Assembly (NCBI GenBank): GCA_947494925.1
Contig: CANLWS010000005.1
Span: 310,001-374,000 of the forward strand
Source: an uncultured Alteromonadaceae bacterium
GTDB taxonomy: Bacteria; Pseudomonadota; Gammaproteobacteria; Enterobacterales; Alteromonadaceae
Reading direction: 5' to 3'
DNA length: 64,000 nt
A program made the translations under genes and the position numbers. Each line of letters begins with the position of its first letter. The stretch's first letter is position 1. The notes under the pieces were generated by a model, which was not told the DNA's origin, did not search any database, and worked only from the letters and a program-made list of their open reading frames with translations. Below are positions 1 to 9,094 of the stretch, one piece after another.

Positions 1-1209
1 GTGGGAACTGTGGTAGCTGCATTAGATAGCGATAAAATTGGCGATACTTTTAACTACGCTTTATATGAGGACGAGCAGATTACTCCGTTATCAAGCCAGG
101 TAAATATAGGCACTTACGGCGATAAATGGACGGCGTTTTCTCCCGTATTTAATCTCAATCAGGAAACTGTGGCCATGGTAGTGGTGCATTCAGATGCCGG
201 GCTGATTAACTGGTTAGATTGGAGTGGAGTTGCGTTCGCTTTTGTATTGGTTGGATCCGTTATTGGGTTATCTATCTATTTTGCGTCAAAAGTATCCAGA
301 CGAATTTATCACCCGATAAAGTCCCTTCATGAAGGGATGCTTGAGCTCGCTTCGGGCCATTTAGGCGTAAAAGTCGCGTCTCATCAAACAGGCGATGAAT
401 TTGACGATCTGATCCGACATTTTAATCAGACCAGTCAACAACTCAAAGAGCGAATGACAATGTTAAATGCCATGGAAATGGCAGCTGAAATCCAAAGCAA
501 ATTATTACCGGACGAGATCCCGGAAATTCATCGTTATGATCTGTCTGCTACCCTACAATATGCCGAGTTGGCTGGCGGCGACTATTATGATTTTATTTTG
601 CTGACTGACGAGAACGCGGCCAATAAAAAGTGGTTGTTAGTGGTAGGTGACGTAACCGGCCATGGTGTATCTGCGGCGCTCCTGGTTGCCTGGTTAAGGG
701 CAACAGTGCGTTTGCTTGCCAGAGAATGTGGTGGTGCGTTGGCATTACTCAGCCGTCGACTAAATGCATCAATGTTGCAGGACATGAATACGGGAAAGTT
801 CGTCACCTTATTTTTTGCCATTGTTGAGTCAGACAACAACAAACTGAACTGGCTTTCTGCCGGACACGACCCAGCCAGGCTGTATACTGGTCAATTAGAA
901 GCGCCAAAGCTACTTGACGCGACTGGTCCACCTATTGGTGTTGTCGCTGATGCCAGTTGGCATCAGGGAGATGAGATTGTCTTCAACGATGATGATGTAT
1001 TGCTGATCATGACCGACGGCTTGCAGGATGCTAAAAATCCCACTGGACAACGCCTGGGAGCTGACGCCATTGATCAATGTATGAAATCCAACCAGGTAAA
1101 ATCAGCCAAAGGAGCGCAACAAGCGCTGATTGAGCGAATGGATGTGCATCGCACCGGTGCCAATCTGGCTGATGATGTCACTTTGATGATTGTCAAACGT
1201 CAGCCTTAA
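1..1209 (+). CDS. HAMP / SpoIIE-type PP2C phosphatase, 5' truncated by window edge
   Basis: Membrane-bound serine/threonine phosphatase of the PP2C (SpoIIE/RsbU) type. The visible part starts inside a probable extracytoplasmic sensor domain. It then has one transmembrane segment (about residues 73-95), a HAMP linker (about 96-150) and a SpoIIE catalytic domain (about 185-400). Metal-binding motifs GGDYYDF, GDVTGHG and TDGLQDA are intact. Such proteins usually dephosphorylate an anti-sigma antagonist or act in two-component-like switches. The reading frame is open at base 1, so the true start lies upstream of the window. No partner gene is visible. Confidence 0.85.
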   Translation: MGTVVAALDSDKIGDTFNYALYEDEQITPLSSQVNIGTYGDKWTAFSPVFNLNQETVAMVVVHSDAGLINWLDWSGVAFAFVLVGSVIGLSIYFASKVSRRIYHPIKSLHEGMLELASGHLGVKVASHQTGDEFDDLIRHFNQTSQQLKERMTMLNAMEMAAEIQSKLLPDEIPEIHRYDLSATLQYAELAGGDYYDFILLTDENAANKKWLLVVGDVTGHGVSAALLVAWLRATVRLLARECGGALALLSRRLNASMLQDMNTGKFVTLFFAIVESDNNKLNWLSAGHDPARLYTGQLEAPKLLDATGPPIGVVADASWHQGDEIVFNDDDVLLIMTDGLQDAKNPTGQRLGADAIDQCMKSNQVKSAKGAQQALIERMDVHRTGANLADDVTLMIVKRQP

Positions 1210-1286
1210 AAACCCCTTCGCACTTATTGACTTATGACAATGTAAAGCTGTTGTGCCAATTTGTTCTGAGAATTCCAAAGTGCCCT

Positions 1287-1315
1287 TTGCTCACACCGAA
1301 AATTTGCTCTAATGT
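1287..1315 (+). promoter_or_regulatory. Putative sigma-70 promoter for the amidohydrolase gene
   Basis: TTGCTC at 1287-1292 and TAATGT at 1310-1315 are spaced by 17 bp, about 50 bp before the start codon at 1365. Pattern match only. Confidence 0.35.
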
Positions 1316-1364
1316 AGGTTGTTGAACTAACAATATCATCCGTCCCAAGAAGCCAGGAATATAC

Positions 1365-2666
1365 ATGAAAAATGTCAAAACATTGCTTGCTCTAAGCTTA
1401 CTTTCCGTCTCTTACCAATCTATCGCCGCAACCTTTATCCATGCCGGAAACCTAATCAGCGCAGACTCAAATAAAGTGCAAAAGGAAGTCACTGTAATAG
1501 TCGATGGCAATACCATCAAAGACATTCGTTCCGGTTACCTGCAGCCAGGTGAAGACGATACACTGATTGATTTGAAGGATTCGACACTGATGCCTGGATT
1601 GATGGATATGCATACCCATATCACGTCACAGCACAGTGGTCCTGCATCTTACATGGAAAGATTCACGCTGAACGAAGCAGACTATGCCATCAAAGGGGTA
1701 AACTATGCCGAAAAAACCTTGTTGGCAGGATTCACAACGGTGCGAAATCTGGGTGATATGTATAACGAATCAGTCGCGCTGCGTAACTCAATCAACAAAG
1801 GCCTGGTGGATGGTCCGCGGATTTTCACTGCAGCTAAAGGCATTGGCACCACAGGTGGACACGCGGACCCAACTAATGGACGTAGCAAATCTCTGATGGG
1901 AGACCCGGCTGCACGCGAGGGCGTTGTGAATGGTGTTGCCGAAGCTCGCAAAGCCGTGCGCCAGCGCTATAAAGATGGGGCTGACCTGATTAAAATCACT
2001 GCAACCGGCGGTGTACTAAGCGTGGCGAAAAGTGGTCAGAATCCGCAATTTATGCAAGACGAAGTTGAAGCCATTGTCAAAACAGCAAAAGACTATGGCA
2101 TGAAAGTAGCTGTGCATGCCCATGGCAAGGAAGGTATGCAACGAGCAATCAAAGCAGGTGTCGACTCTATCGAACATGGCACTTACATGGATAAAGAAAC
2201 CTTCAAATTAATGAAAAAATACGGCACCTATTATGTGCCTACAATCCTGGCTGGTAACTGGGTAGCCGAAAAGGCCAAAATCGATGGCTTTTTCCCGGAA
2301 TTGGTTCGCCCTAAAGCAGCAGCTATCGGCCCATTAATCCAGCAGACGTTCGCCAACGCCCACGATGCTGGGGTGAAAATAGCCTTTGGGACTGACTCTG
2401 GTGTTTCAGCCCATGGTGACAATGGCCTGGAGTTTGTGTTGATGGTTGAAGCTGGCATGAAGCCAATCGATGCCATACGTTCTGCCACCTACCACGGTGC
2501 CAACCTGCTCGGCGAACTGGATAGACTGGGTACAGTGGAGTCCGGAAAACTTGCTGACCTTGTGGCTGTGAAAGGAAATCCGCTAGAGAATATCAAAGCC
2601 ATGCAGTCTATTCATTTCGTGATGAAAGACGGCAAAGTCTACAAGCAACAAAACATGACAATGTAG
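1365..2666 (+). CDS. Exported metal-dependent amidohydrolase
   Basis: 433-residue amidohydrolase-superfamily enzyme (imidazolonepropionase / Xaa-Pro dipeptidase-like COG1228 type). A Sec signal peptide is seen (about residues 1-21, ending SIAA). The metal ligands MHTHI, HAHG, a later HG and GTDSG occur in the family order on a TIM barrel. Such enzymes hydrolyse C-N bonds in cyclic amides or dipeptides; the substrate cannot be read from sequence. It is 9 bp ahead of the next gene and begins a co-directional run of four exported proteins. Confidence 0.85.
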   Translation: MKNVKTLLALSLLSVSYQSIAATFIHAGNLISADSNKVQKEVTVIVDGNTIKDIRSGYLQPGEDDTLIDLKDSTLMPGLMDMHTHITSQHSGPASYMERFTLNEADYAIKGVNYAEKTLLAGFTTVRNLGDMYNESVALRNSINKGLVDGPRIFTAAKGIGTTGGHADPTNGRSKSLMGDPAAREGVVNGVAEARKAVRQRYKDGADLIKITATGGVLSVAKSGQNPQFMQDEVEAIVKTAKDYGMKVAVHAHGKEGMQRAIKAGVDSIEHGTYMDKETFKLMKKYGTYYVPTILAGNWVAEKAKIDGFFPELVRPKAAAIGPLIQQTFANAHDAGVKIAFGTDSGVSAHGDNGLEFVLMVEAGMKPIDAIRSATYHGANLLGELDRLGTVESGKLADLVAVKGNPLENIKAMQSIHFVMKDGKVYKQQNMTM

Positions 2667-2675
2667 GGGTTAGAA

Positions 2676-3407
2676 ATGTTGATTCGTAGTGTTTTACTCG
2701 CTTGCTTATGGCTATTTCACTCTGACGCCTCGGCTGATAATCGGAACTTTGGCGCAGAATCCGGGTTTGATACTTTATACAGAGTCACTCTGCTGCGTGC
2801 AGAACCGGGCCGCTTCAGCGAATTGCTGGAAGATATGAAAAAACATGCGGCTCAGAATCCAAACTATCTGATTTTACGCCATAGCCAGGGAGATCATTGG
2901 GACCTGATGACAATCGAACCCTTGGGGAGTTATGCCGCCTGGTTTGATCCCACAAAGGCTAACCGACAAACTCAGGATGCGGCCTGGCGGGATCATCTCG
3001 ATGAACTGGCATCATTTCGCTCAGAATGGTTTGCCTACGGCCCTGAGGCCAAAGGGGTAGCAAAGGGCGTTAAGCAAAACGGCTTGTATCACATTGAAAT
3101 GTTCCGTTCTTTGGCTGGACACAAAAATAAATTGCTGCAACAGCGGGCAATGGAGAACGAATATCTCGATCAAACCGGTCAAGTAGTCAATCTGGTGTTT
3201 AAAGGCGATCAGGGAGGGGATTGGGATGTCATGACCATTGGCTTTCATAAAAGCCTCAAAACCTTTGCAGCAGGCAGTGATATGAGTGTCGCCGAAAAAG
3301 ACGTTGTAGCGAAGAAAGTAGGCTTTAGGTCAGTCTCTGACATTGGCCCCTACCTACGTAGTTTGCTTGAATCTCATAATGATACATTAGCAGTAAGCGT
3401 TAACTAA
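2676..3407 (+). CDS. Exported protein with two internal alpha/beta-barrel-like repeats
   Basis: 243 residues with an N-terminal signal peptide (cleavage after about residue 20, DASA). The body looks duplicated: one half carries HWDLMTIEP and the other DWDVMTIGF at equivalent places, each after a segment beginning with a short hydrophobic strand. This resembles two fused dimeric alpha-beta barrel (antibiotic biosynthesis monooxygenase / EthD-like) modules, which is inference. Closely follows the amidohydrolase gene and precedes two exported methyltransferase-like genes, so a shared operon is likely. Function unknown. Confidence 0.7.
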   Translation: MLIRSVLLACLWLFHSDASADNRNFGAESGFDTLYRVTLLRAEPGRFSELLEDMKKHAAQNPNYLILRHSQGDHWDLMTIEPLGSYAAWFDPTKANRQTQDAAWRDHLDELASFRSEWFAYGPEAKGVAKGVKQNGLYHIEMFRSLAGHKNKLLQQRAMENEYLDQTGQVVNLVFKGDQGGDWDVMTIGFHKSLKTFAAGSDMSVAEKDVVAKKVGFRSVSDIGPYLRSLLESHNDTLAVSVN

Positions 3408-3438
3408 CAATCTAAACTGAACATTTAAGGAACCCAAG

Positions 3439-4287
3439 ATGGGACGAAATAAAACGATAATTTCTTTACTTGTCGGGGCTGTGTTTAGCACCTCATTAAC
3501 CTTTGCTTCCGGTGCATTTTCCATGAGTCTTGATGAAGCAATAAAGGGGGAACACCGCAGTGAAGCCAATAAGGCCAGAGACAAATACCGCAAGCCAAAA
3601 GAGACCTTAAGCTTTCTGGGCTTAAAAGAAGACATGAAAGTTGTAGAAATCTGGCCGGGCGGCGGCTGGTATACTGAGATTCTGGCGCCATATTTAAAAG
3701 AAAACGGCCACTTTGTTGCAGCCCAGTATGACCTTAACGGTCCTTACGGGTACCAGCGCAGAGGACTAGGCACATTTTTCACTAAGTTAGGTTCAAACCC
3801 CAAATTATACCGAGACGTTGAGGTGGTTCAATTTGCCTTGCCGTACCAGCTGGAACTTACTCAGCCAGGCACAGCTGATATGGTGTTAACCTTCCGCAAC
3901 GTGCATAACCTTGTGGCGGATTTGTACGGCAAAGGAGCCTTTGCTGACCTCACATTCACAGCCATGTTTGATGCGCTCAAAGAAGGCGGTGTCTTGGGTA
4001 TAGTGGACCATGAGTGGGACGATCCAGCGAATGAAGATCCCAAGGCAAGAAACGGCTATATCTCCAAACAAAGGACCATTAAGTTGGCTGAGAAAGCAGG
4101 CTTCAAGTTTGTAGATGAGTCAGAGATACTGGACAATCCTAAAGATACCAAGGATTACGTGAATGGAGTCTGGAGCCTGCCTCCTGTATTAGCTATAGAT
4201 GAAAAAGACAAGGCCAAACAAATTGCAATTGGTGAGAGTGATCGCTTCTTGCTGAAATTCGTAAAACCTGCAACTGATAAAAAATAA
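3439..4287 (+). CDS. Exported class I methyltransferase-like protein (COG4798 type), copy 1
   Basis: 282 residues. An N-terminal hydrophobic signal (about residues 7-23) is followed by a Rossmann methyltransferase-like domain with VVEIWPGGGWYTEIL in place of the usual SAM-binding motif I, then LTFRNVHN and DHEW. Similar predicted methyltransferases are widespread and often carry a signal peptide, although SAM is cytoplasmic, so the true activity is unclear. Paralogous to the next gene (shared RKP.ETL.F.GL, PGGGWYT and TFRN.HN). Confidence 0.75.
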   Translation: MGRNKTIISLLVGAVFSTSLTFASGAFSMSLDEAIKGEHRSEANKARDKYRKPKETLSFLGLKEDMKVVEIWPGGGWYTEILAPYLKENGHFVAAQYDLNGPYGYQRRGLGTFFTKLGSNPKLYRDVEVVQFALPYQLELTQPGTADMVLTFRNVHNLVADLYGKGAFADLTFTAMFDALKEGGVLGIVDHEWDDPANEDPKARNGYISKQRTIKLAEKAGFKFVDESEILDNPKDTKDYVNGVWSLPPVLAIDEKDKAKQIAIGESDRFLLKFVKPATDKK

Positions 4288-4309
4288 CCTACTGTATAAA
4301 AAGGAAACA

Positions 4310-5071
4310 TTGATGAAACATCTACTCGCAGCGTTAGTACTGTCACTCAGCGCTGGTGCTTACGCAGACGACCACAGTTTTGATGCAACTGAAGCAAAAA
4401 TAAAAGCGGCGATGAATGCAGAAATTCGTACAGATAGCGAAAAAGAGCGTGACCGCAACAGAAAACCTGTGCAAACACTGGAATTTTTTGGTTTACGTGA
4501 AGATATGCGAATTGTCGAACTGGTTCCTGGTGGCGGTTGGTATACCAAACTACTTGTTCCGGCGGTGAGCGAAAAAGGGCAGTATTTTGGCGCAATTGGT
4601 ACGGGTCGAATTAAAGATCGTCTAGCCGGTAAACCAGGTTTTGAAAAAATGAATATCGTGGCAGAAGACGCCAAATTATGGCGTGAAGAAGGCTCACGTT
4701 TTTATTCACTGGAAGTAGGTGATTTAGGTGTTAAAGATGCTGATATCGTCTTCACTTTCCGCAACTACCATAATTTCGGTGCAGAAGGTCGGGCTGCGAT
4801 GAATAAAGCGGCCTTTGATACGCTTAAACCGGGTGGCATCTATGCAGTGGTTGATCATACTACTCGCCATATGGAGCCGCCAACTGACGCCAACAGAAGA
4901 CGTGTTGATCCGGTATTGGCTATTAAAGAAATACTCGATGCTGGCTTTGAATTCGTTGACTACAGCGATCTGCATCGCCGTGCGGATGATGAACTACGTT
5001 ATGAAGTGGGCGTAAAATCCGTTACCGGTAACACAGATCGTTGGACATTCAAGTTCCGTAAACCTGAATAA
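4310..5071 (+). CDS. Exported class I methyltransferase-like protein (COG4798 type), copy 2
   Basis: 253 residues with a clear signal peptide (cleavage near AYA-DD, residue 19). Motif I-like VELVPGGGWYTKLL, then DIVFTFRNYHNF and VDHTTR. Tandem paralogue of the upstream gene, 22 bp away, last of the run that ends at the terminator at 5117-5142. The Rossmann core is retained, so it may bind a nucleotide or methyl donor; no substrate can be assigned. Confidence 0.75.
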   Translation: MMKHLLAALVLSLSAGAYADDHSFDATEAKIKAAMNAEIRTDSEKERDRNRKPVQTLEFFGLREDMRIVELVPGGGWYTKLLVPAVSEKGQYFGAIGTGRIKDRLAGKPGFEKMNIVAEDAKLWREEGSRFYSLEVGDLGVKDADIVFTFRNYHNFGAEGRAAMNKAAFDTLKPGGIYAVVDHTTRHMEPPTDANRRRVDPVLAIKEILDAGFEFVDYSDLHRRADDELRYEVGVKSVTGNTDRWTFKFRKPE

Positions 5072-5116
5072 CAGTTCAATCAATTGACCTGAAACAGGTC
5101 AGGATGAACATGTGAT

Positions 5117-5142
5117 AGACCGTTTAAACACGGTCTTTTTTT
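5117..5142 (+). terminator. Rho-independent terminator after the methyltransferase pair
   Basis: Seven-base stem AGACCGT / ACGGTCT (5117-5123 and 5130-5136) followed by a T run to about 5142. Confidence 0.85.
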
Positions 5143-5158
5143 ACTTCATTTTTGTATT

Positions 5159-5177
5159 GATAATGATTCTCATTTGC
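5159..5177 (+). promoter_or_regulatory. Probable Fur box
   Basis: The 19-mer beginning GATAATGATTCTCATT matches the classic Fur consensus (GATAATGAT-A-ATCATTATC) at about 15 of 19 positions. It lies 31 bp before the start of the next gene, where a promoter would be expected. Confidence 0.6.
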
Positions 5178-5207
5178 ATTAGTGTATTCCTAAACAGGAG
5201 AAAACTT

Positions 5208-5648
5208 ATGCAAACTCGCTTTATCTGCCCGCAACACAAACAATGGTTGTTCTCGCATCCCGAGTCAGCGAAGGCCCACATGCAGGATGCTATGGAAACT
5301 GCAGTGTACTACCGTGACAGGAAATGTTGGTCCGATGCTTTGGCGTTTCAGGGTTGTGCATTTGAAACCGCCGAGATCCTCCTTGCAAAGCAATCAGGAT
5401 GCCTCATCGAAACCATCACTGCTTTTACAGCCAACGCGATATTGTTATCTGAAAACTATGCTTCTTTGGGTGATCCTCAAGACGGCCTGACCGTTTTGCA
5501 GCGGGCTCAACAACGCCTGACTGCTGAAATCAGCCTGCATCTTGATTCCCACCCTGCCAAGAAATGTCTGCAAGACTGCATTTCAGCGTTAGAGGCAGGG
5601 GCGAGATTCCGGGATATCTTTCACAGCCGACCTATGACAACACACTGA
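5208..5648 (+). CDS. Uncharacterised cytoplasmic protein, probably iron (Fur) regulated
   Basis: About 146 residues beginning MQTRFICPQHKQ. An ATG at 5208 preceded by CAGGAG is preferred; a longer in-frame reading from 5112 would start inside the terminator hairpin. Mostly helical, with three Cys in the first half (residues near 6, 41 and 50), resembling small TPR-like hypothetical proteins of Vibrio and Shewanella (DUF2753-like, uncertain). The Fur box and the tightly following 55-codon gene suggest an iron-responsive two-gene unit. Function unknown. Confidence 0.7.
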   Translation: MQTRFICPQHKQWLFSHPESAKAHMQDAMETAVYYRDRKCWSDALAFQGCAFETAEILLAKQSGCLIETITAFTANAILLSENYASLGDPQDGLTVLQRAQQRLTAEISLHLDSHPAKKCLQDCISALEAGARFRDIFHSRPMTTH

Positions 5649-5662
5649 AACACGGAGGAGTG

Positions 5663-5830
5663 ATGAAACAGCAAACTGAAGAATATGTTCAGGTAAAGCT
5701 GAATACAGATACCTTAAAAAGACTAATCGCGGCCAATGCATTGCACCTTGATGAACTCAGAATGACTCATCCCAAGAGCCAACGTACTGTCCGCAGACTG
5801 CTATTGGATACTGTGCAGTTTTCAGGGTAA
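5663..5830 (+). CDS. Small uncharacterised protein (55 aa)
   Basis: Starts at an ATG 7 bases after a strong GGAGGAG and ends before the convergent tusA. Charged and basic, with a probable helix LNTDTLKRLIAANALHLDEL and C-terminal QRTVRRLLLDTV. The gap of about 14 bp to the preceding gene suggests co-transcription. No recognisable family. The start is supported by the ribosome binding site; longer in-frame readings overlap the preceding gene. Confidence 0.65.
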   Translation: MKQQTEEYVQVKLNTDTLKRLIAANALHLDELRMTHPKSQRTVRRLLLDTVQFSG

Positions 5831-5840
5831 CACAGGCTGA

Positions 5841-6098
5841 CTAGTGCTCTTTCCTGACAAGGTATCGATAGGGCTTGGTGTCAGGGTCGCTGGCAACCAA
5901 GGTATGCTCCATGAAGCGGCAAAAACTGGGGATGTCTCGCGTAGTGGAATGATCATCCGCTTTAACAGCCAGCACTTCACCCACAGCCATATTGCGGATC
6001 TGCAATCTGACCATCATCACGGGTTCAGGGCAACGCAGGCCAATCGCATCTAAGTAGTGGTCAGCCTGTGCAAACTGTTCGTCGGTCAAATCAGACAA
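5841..6098 (-). CDS. tusA: Sulfurtransferase TusA family protein
   Basis: 85-residue SirA/TusA-like sulfur carrier with the hallmark LRCPEPVM; the Cys accepts persulfide sulfur from IscS and passes it on toward tRNA 2-thiouridine or molybdenum cofactor synthesis. Its start overlaps the end of pyrE by 8 bp, so it is translated as part of the rph-pyrE unit. The length matches the family (about 81 aa). Confidence 0.85.
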   Translation of the reverse strand: MSDLTDEQFAQADHYLDAIGLRCPEPVMMVRLQIRNMAVGEVLAVKADDHSTTRDIPSFCRFMEHTLVASDPDTKPYRYLVRKEH

Positions 6099-6741
6099 CG
6101 CCTATCCCATAGTCTTTACGGTATTGTTGGATATTCGCAAGGTGTTCAGCCATATCCGGTTGAAGTTTAAGATACTCAACCAAATCAGCAAGGCTCACGA
6201 TAGAGACCACCTGAGTATTAAAATCGCGTTCAACTTCCTGGATTGCAGACAATTCTCCCTGGCCTTTTTCCTGCCTGTCGAGTGCAATCAACACCCCTGC
6301 AAGTGTGGCGTTATTGGCCTGGATTAATTGCATGGATTCACGAATAGCTGTACCAGCCGTAATCACATCATCCACCAGCATCACTTTACCTTGCAGAGGA
6401 CTACCCACAAGGTTTCCACCTTCACCATGCGTTTTTGCCTCTTTGCGATTGAAGCAATAAGGGATGTCTACATTGTGTTTGTCTGCCAGTGCAACAGCAG
6501 TGGTTGTGGCAATGGGGATCCCTTTGTAAGCAGGCCCGAACAACAAGTCAAAGTCGATATTTGAAGATTGCAGTGCTTGCGCATAATATTTGCCTAGTTT
6601 GGCCAGGTCACCACCAGTATTAAACAAACCCGCATTAAAGAAATAAGGGCTGGTGCGCCCGGATTTCAAGGTAAATTGACCAAACTTCAGCACATTGCGC
6701 TGCAAAGCAAATTCAATAAATTCTCGTTGATAAGCTTGCAC
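6091..6741 (-). CDS. pyrE: Orotate phosphoribosyltransferase
   Basis: 216 residues, the usual PyrE size. Converts orotate and PRPP to orotidine-5'-phosphate in pyrimidine synthesis. The PRPP-binding loop [14 protein letters not shown] and the N-terminal [17 protein letters not shown] are intact. Lies 9 bp downstream of rph, the conserved gammaproteobacterial rph-pyrE pair. Confidence 0.97.
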   Translation of the reverse strand: MQAYQREFIEFALQRNVLKFGQFTLKSGRTSPYFFNAGLFNTGGDLAKLGKYYAQALQSSNIDFDLLFGPAYKGIPIATTTAVALADKHNVDIPYCFNRKEAKTHGEGGNLVGSPLQGKVMLVDDVITAGTAIRESMQLIQANNATLAGVLIALDRQEKGQGELSAIQEVERDFNTQVVSIVSLADLVEYLKLQPDMAEHLANIQQYRKDYGIGVV

Positions 6742-6750
6742 CTGGATCTC

Positions 6751-7464
6751 CTAGTTTAATGCGGCTTTTTGTTCATCAAACAATTCGCGCAAACCATGCT
6801 TGGCCAATTCCAGCATCTCATTCATTTCTTCAAAGCTGAACGGTTCGCCTTCAGCAGTGCCCTGTACTTCAATGAGTTTACCTGTGTCTGTCATAACGAC
6901 ATTCATATCGGTCTCTGCTTCGGAATCTTCAAGGTACTCCAGGTCAGATATGGCGTTACCTTTGTAAATACCTACCGACAATGCCGCAATCATGTGCTTC
7001 ATCGGGTTGGTTTTGATAATACCTTTCGCTCGCATGTGCGTAAGTGCATCAACCAGTGCCACACAAGCGCCGGTAATTGAAGCAGTGCGTGTCCCACCAT
7101 CAGCTTGAATAACGTCACAATCCACTATGATTGTATTTTCACCCAACATTGAAAGATCGAGCGCGGCGCGAAGTGAACGAGCAATCAATCGTTGAATTTC
7201 AAGTGTTCTACCACCTTGTTTACCACGAGCAGCTTCACGTCCGGAGCGCGTATGAGTGGAACGCGGCAACATGCTGTATTCTGCTGTTACCCACCCTTTT
7301 CCCTGGCCTTTCATAAAGCGTGGAACACCTTCTTCGACTGTTGCATTACACAACACTTTTGTATTGCCGAATTCCACTAACACAGACCCTTCTGCATGAC
7401 AGGTAAATTGACGAGTGATAGTAACAGGACGAATCTGACTGGCTGTTCTTCCGCTTGGACGCAT
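6751..7464 (-). CDS. rph: Ribonuclease PH
   Basis: 237-residue phosphorolytic 3'-5' exoribonuclease that trims tRNA 3' ends. Starts MRPSGRTA after AGGAGT. Contains the family features [20 protein letters not shown] and [16 protein letters not shown]. Full length, unlike the frameshifted rph of E. coli K-12. First gene of rph-pyrE-tusA and divergent from yicC. Confidence 0.97.
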   Translation of the reverse strand: MRPSGRTASQIRPVTITRQFTCHAEGSVLVEFGNTKVLCNATVEEGVPRFMKGQGKGWVTAEYSMLPRSTHTRSGREAARGKQGGRTLEIQRLIARSLRAALDLSMLGENTIIVDCDVIQADGGTRTASITGACVALVDALTHMRAKGIIKTNPMKHMIAALSVGIYKGNAISDLEYLEDSEAETDMNVVMTDTGKLIEVQGTAEGEPFSFEEMNEMLELAKHGLRELFDEQKAALN

Positions 7465-7741
7465 GATTGACTCCTAAATGATGTGGCGCAGGATTATACA
7501 TCAGTAATGTTTCAGGGTGGAGTGCAAAAAATAAAAACTGATTAATACTCTGTGTAGTTAACGTCCAGTTTCATTGCAATATTGCGACTTTTCAAACTAA
7601 AAACGCGCCATTATGACGCTTAAGGTAACGGCTGCTAACAAAAGAATGCTCAGCTTGGCAGTAAATTAGGGTAATATTAGCCCCACTGTTTTTTAAGTTT
7701 TTCGTCTCGGGAAGTGGACGGGATCTGTTGAGGGTTTATCA

Positions 7742-8605
7742 ATGATTTATAGTATGACCGCATTTGCACGAAGAGAACTCAAAGCTGAATGGGGTTCAGC
7801 CGTATGGGAGATCCGTTCGGTTAATCAGCGATTTTTGGAGTCTTACTTCCGCCTTCCGGAACAATTTCGGGCGTTAGAACCTGTGCTCAGAGAACGTTTT
7901 CGTAAGAGCCTACAACGAGGAAAGGTAGAGTGCGCTTTGCGATTTACTCCCAATGAGGCGTCAGTAGGCAAACTTAACCTCAATGAAAACCTGGCTAAGC
8001 AGCTAATGAATGCTGCTGATTGGGTGCAATCTCACGGCCAATCCAGTGGCGTCAACCCCGTGGATATACTGCGCTGGCCAGGCGTAATCGCCGCAGAAGA
8101 AACTGATATAGATACTATCCAGAAAGAGATACTTGCAGAGTTTGACCTCACACTGAAGGACTTTATCGACGCCAGAGCCGCAGAAGGCGTTAATCTCAAA
8201 GCCATGATTGAGCAACGTCTCGATGGCATCGGACAAGAATCCGCCAAAGTAGGCACCAGGATGCCAGAGGTTATTGCCTGGCAAAAAGATAAAATTCTCA
8301 GCCGCTTCGAAGAAGCCAAACTGGAGCTGGATGAAGGACGCATTGAACAGGAAATGATCATGCTAGCGCAAAAAGTCGACGTGGCCGAAGAACTGGATCG
8401 CCTCAATTCACACATAGGTGAAACCCGCAATATCCTCAACAAAGGTGGCGCAATTGGTCGCAGACTAGACTTTATGATGCAGGAATTCAATCGCGAATCG
8501 AATACCCTGGGCTCCAAATCCATTCATGCCGATATCACCCAATCCGCAGTGGAAATGAAAGTGCTTATCGAACAAATGCGCGAACAGATCCAGAATATAG
8601 AGTAG
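7742..8605 (+). CDS. yicC: YicC family endoribonuclease
   Basis: 287 residues beginning MIYSMTAFARRE and ending with the DUF1732 region MKVLIEQMREQIQNIE. YicC proteins are hexameric, metal-dependent endoribonucleases linked to small-RNA turnover and stationary phase. The family is usually next to rph or gmk; here it is divergent from rph across a 277-bp intergenic region in which no further gene is seen. Confidence 0.93.
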   Translation: MIYSMTAFARRELKAEWGSAVWEIRSVNQRFLESYFRLPEQFRALEPVLRERFRKSLQRGKVECALRFTPNEASVGKLNLNENLAKQLMNAADWVQSHGQSSGVNPVDILRWPGVIAAEETDIDTIQKEILAEFDLTLKDFIDARAAEGVNLKAMIEQRLDGIGQESAKVGTRMPEVIAWQKDKILSRFEEAKLELDEGRIEQEMIMLAQKVDVAEELDRLNSHIGETRNILNKGGAIGRRLDFMMQEFNRESNTLGSKSIHADITQSAVEMKVLIEQMREQIQNIE

Positions 8606-8625
8606 CAACCCGATAACCCAAATTT

Positions 8626-8651
8626 AAGGCGGTCAGAGGATCGCCTTTTTT
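8626..8651 (+). terminator. Rho-independent terminator of yicC
   Basis: Stem AAGGCG / CGCCTT (8626-8631 and 8642-8647) followed by TTTT. The remaining sequence to 8904 shows no convincing gene. Confidence 0.75.
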
Positions 8652-8904
8652 ATGCCTGCCTGTTAGTCAATTTCACTAAGCTATGTCGGTATTATTTACA
8701 AAATCGGTTGTTAATGAGTTGTAAAATGCAATCTATCCCATTGTATTATAAAGATTTTGTAAAGTTGGGCCGTTTTATGCTTAGTTAACTATGAAAGTCA
8801 GCGGCACAACAGGAAATCAGTTTCATTGATGGACTAACGCCAATAGTCGCTAACTTGGATGTCGTTGTTAATTAGTAGGAACCCTTGCAGTTTAAGGTGA
8901 TTGT

Positions 8905-9084
8905 ATGTCTTGTTTAACCAGAAAATTACAGCAAAACTTGGCTAAATATCTAAAGCGTCATAGCGACTCATATGCGTCAAAAGGCCCTGAGTCTATTCGT
9001 GATGAGTTGGTCAGCAAAGGGATCTGCCCGTCGGATGTCACAACGGATCAATTGAGGATGGTGCTGAAAAGCGTTAACGGGTGA
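8905..9084 (+). CDS. Small hypothetical protein (59 aa)
   Basis: ATG preceded by AAGGTGA at good spacing; 59 codons to a TGA at 9082-9084. The product is basic at its N-terminus (TRKLQQNLAKYLKRH) and has a short helical C-terminus. It is not recognised, and it stands alone between the yicC terminator and the convergent HD-GYP gene. The good ribosome binding site makes it plausible. Confidence 0.5.
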   Translation: MSCLTRKLQQNLAKYLKRHSDSYASKGPESIRDELVSKGICPSDVTTDQLRMVLKSVNG

Positions 9085-9094
9085 GAATAAAAGC

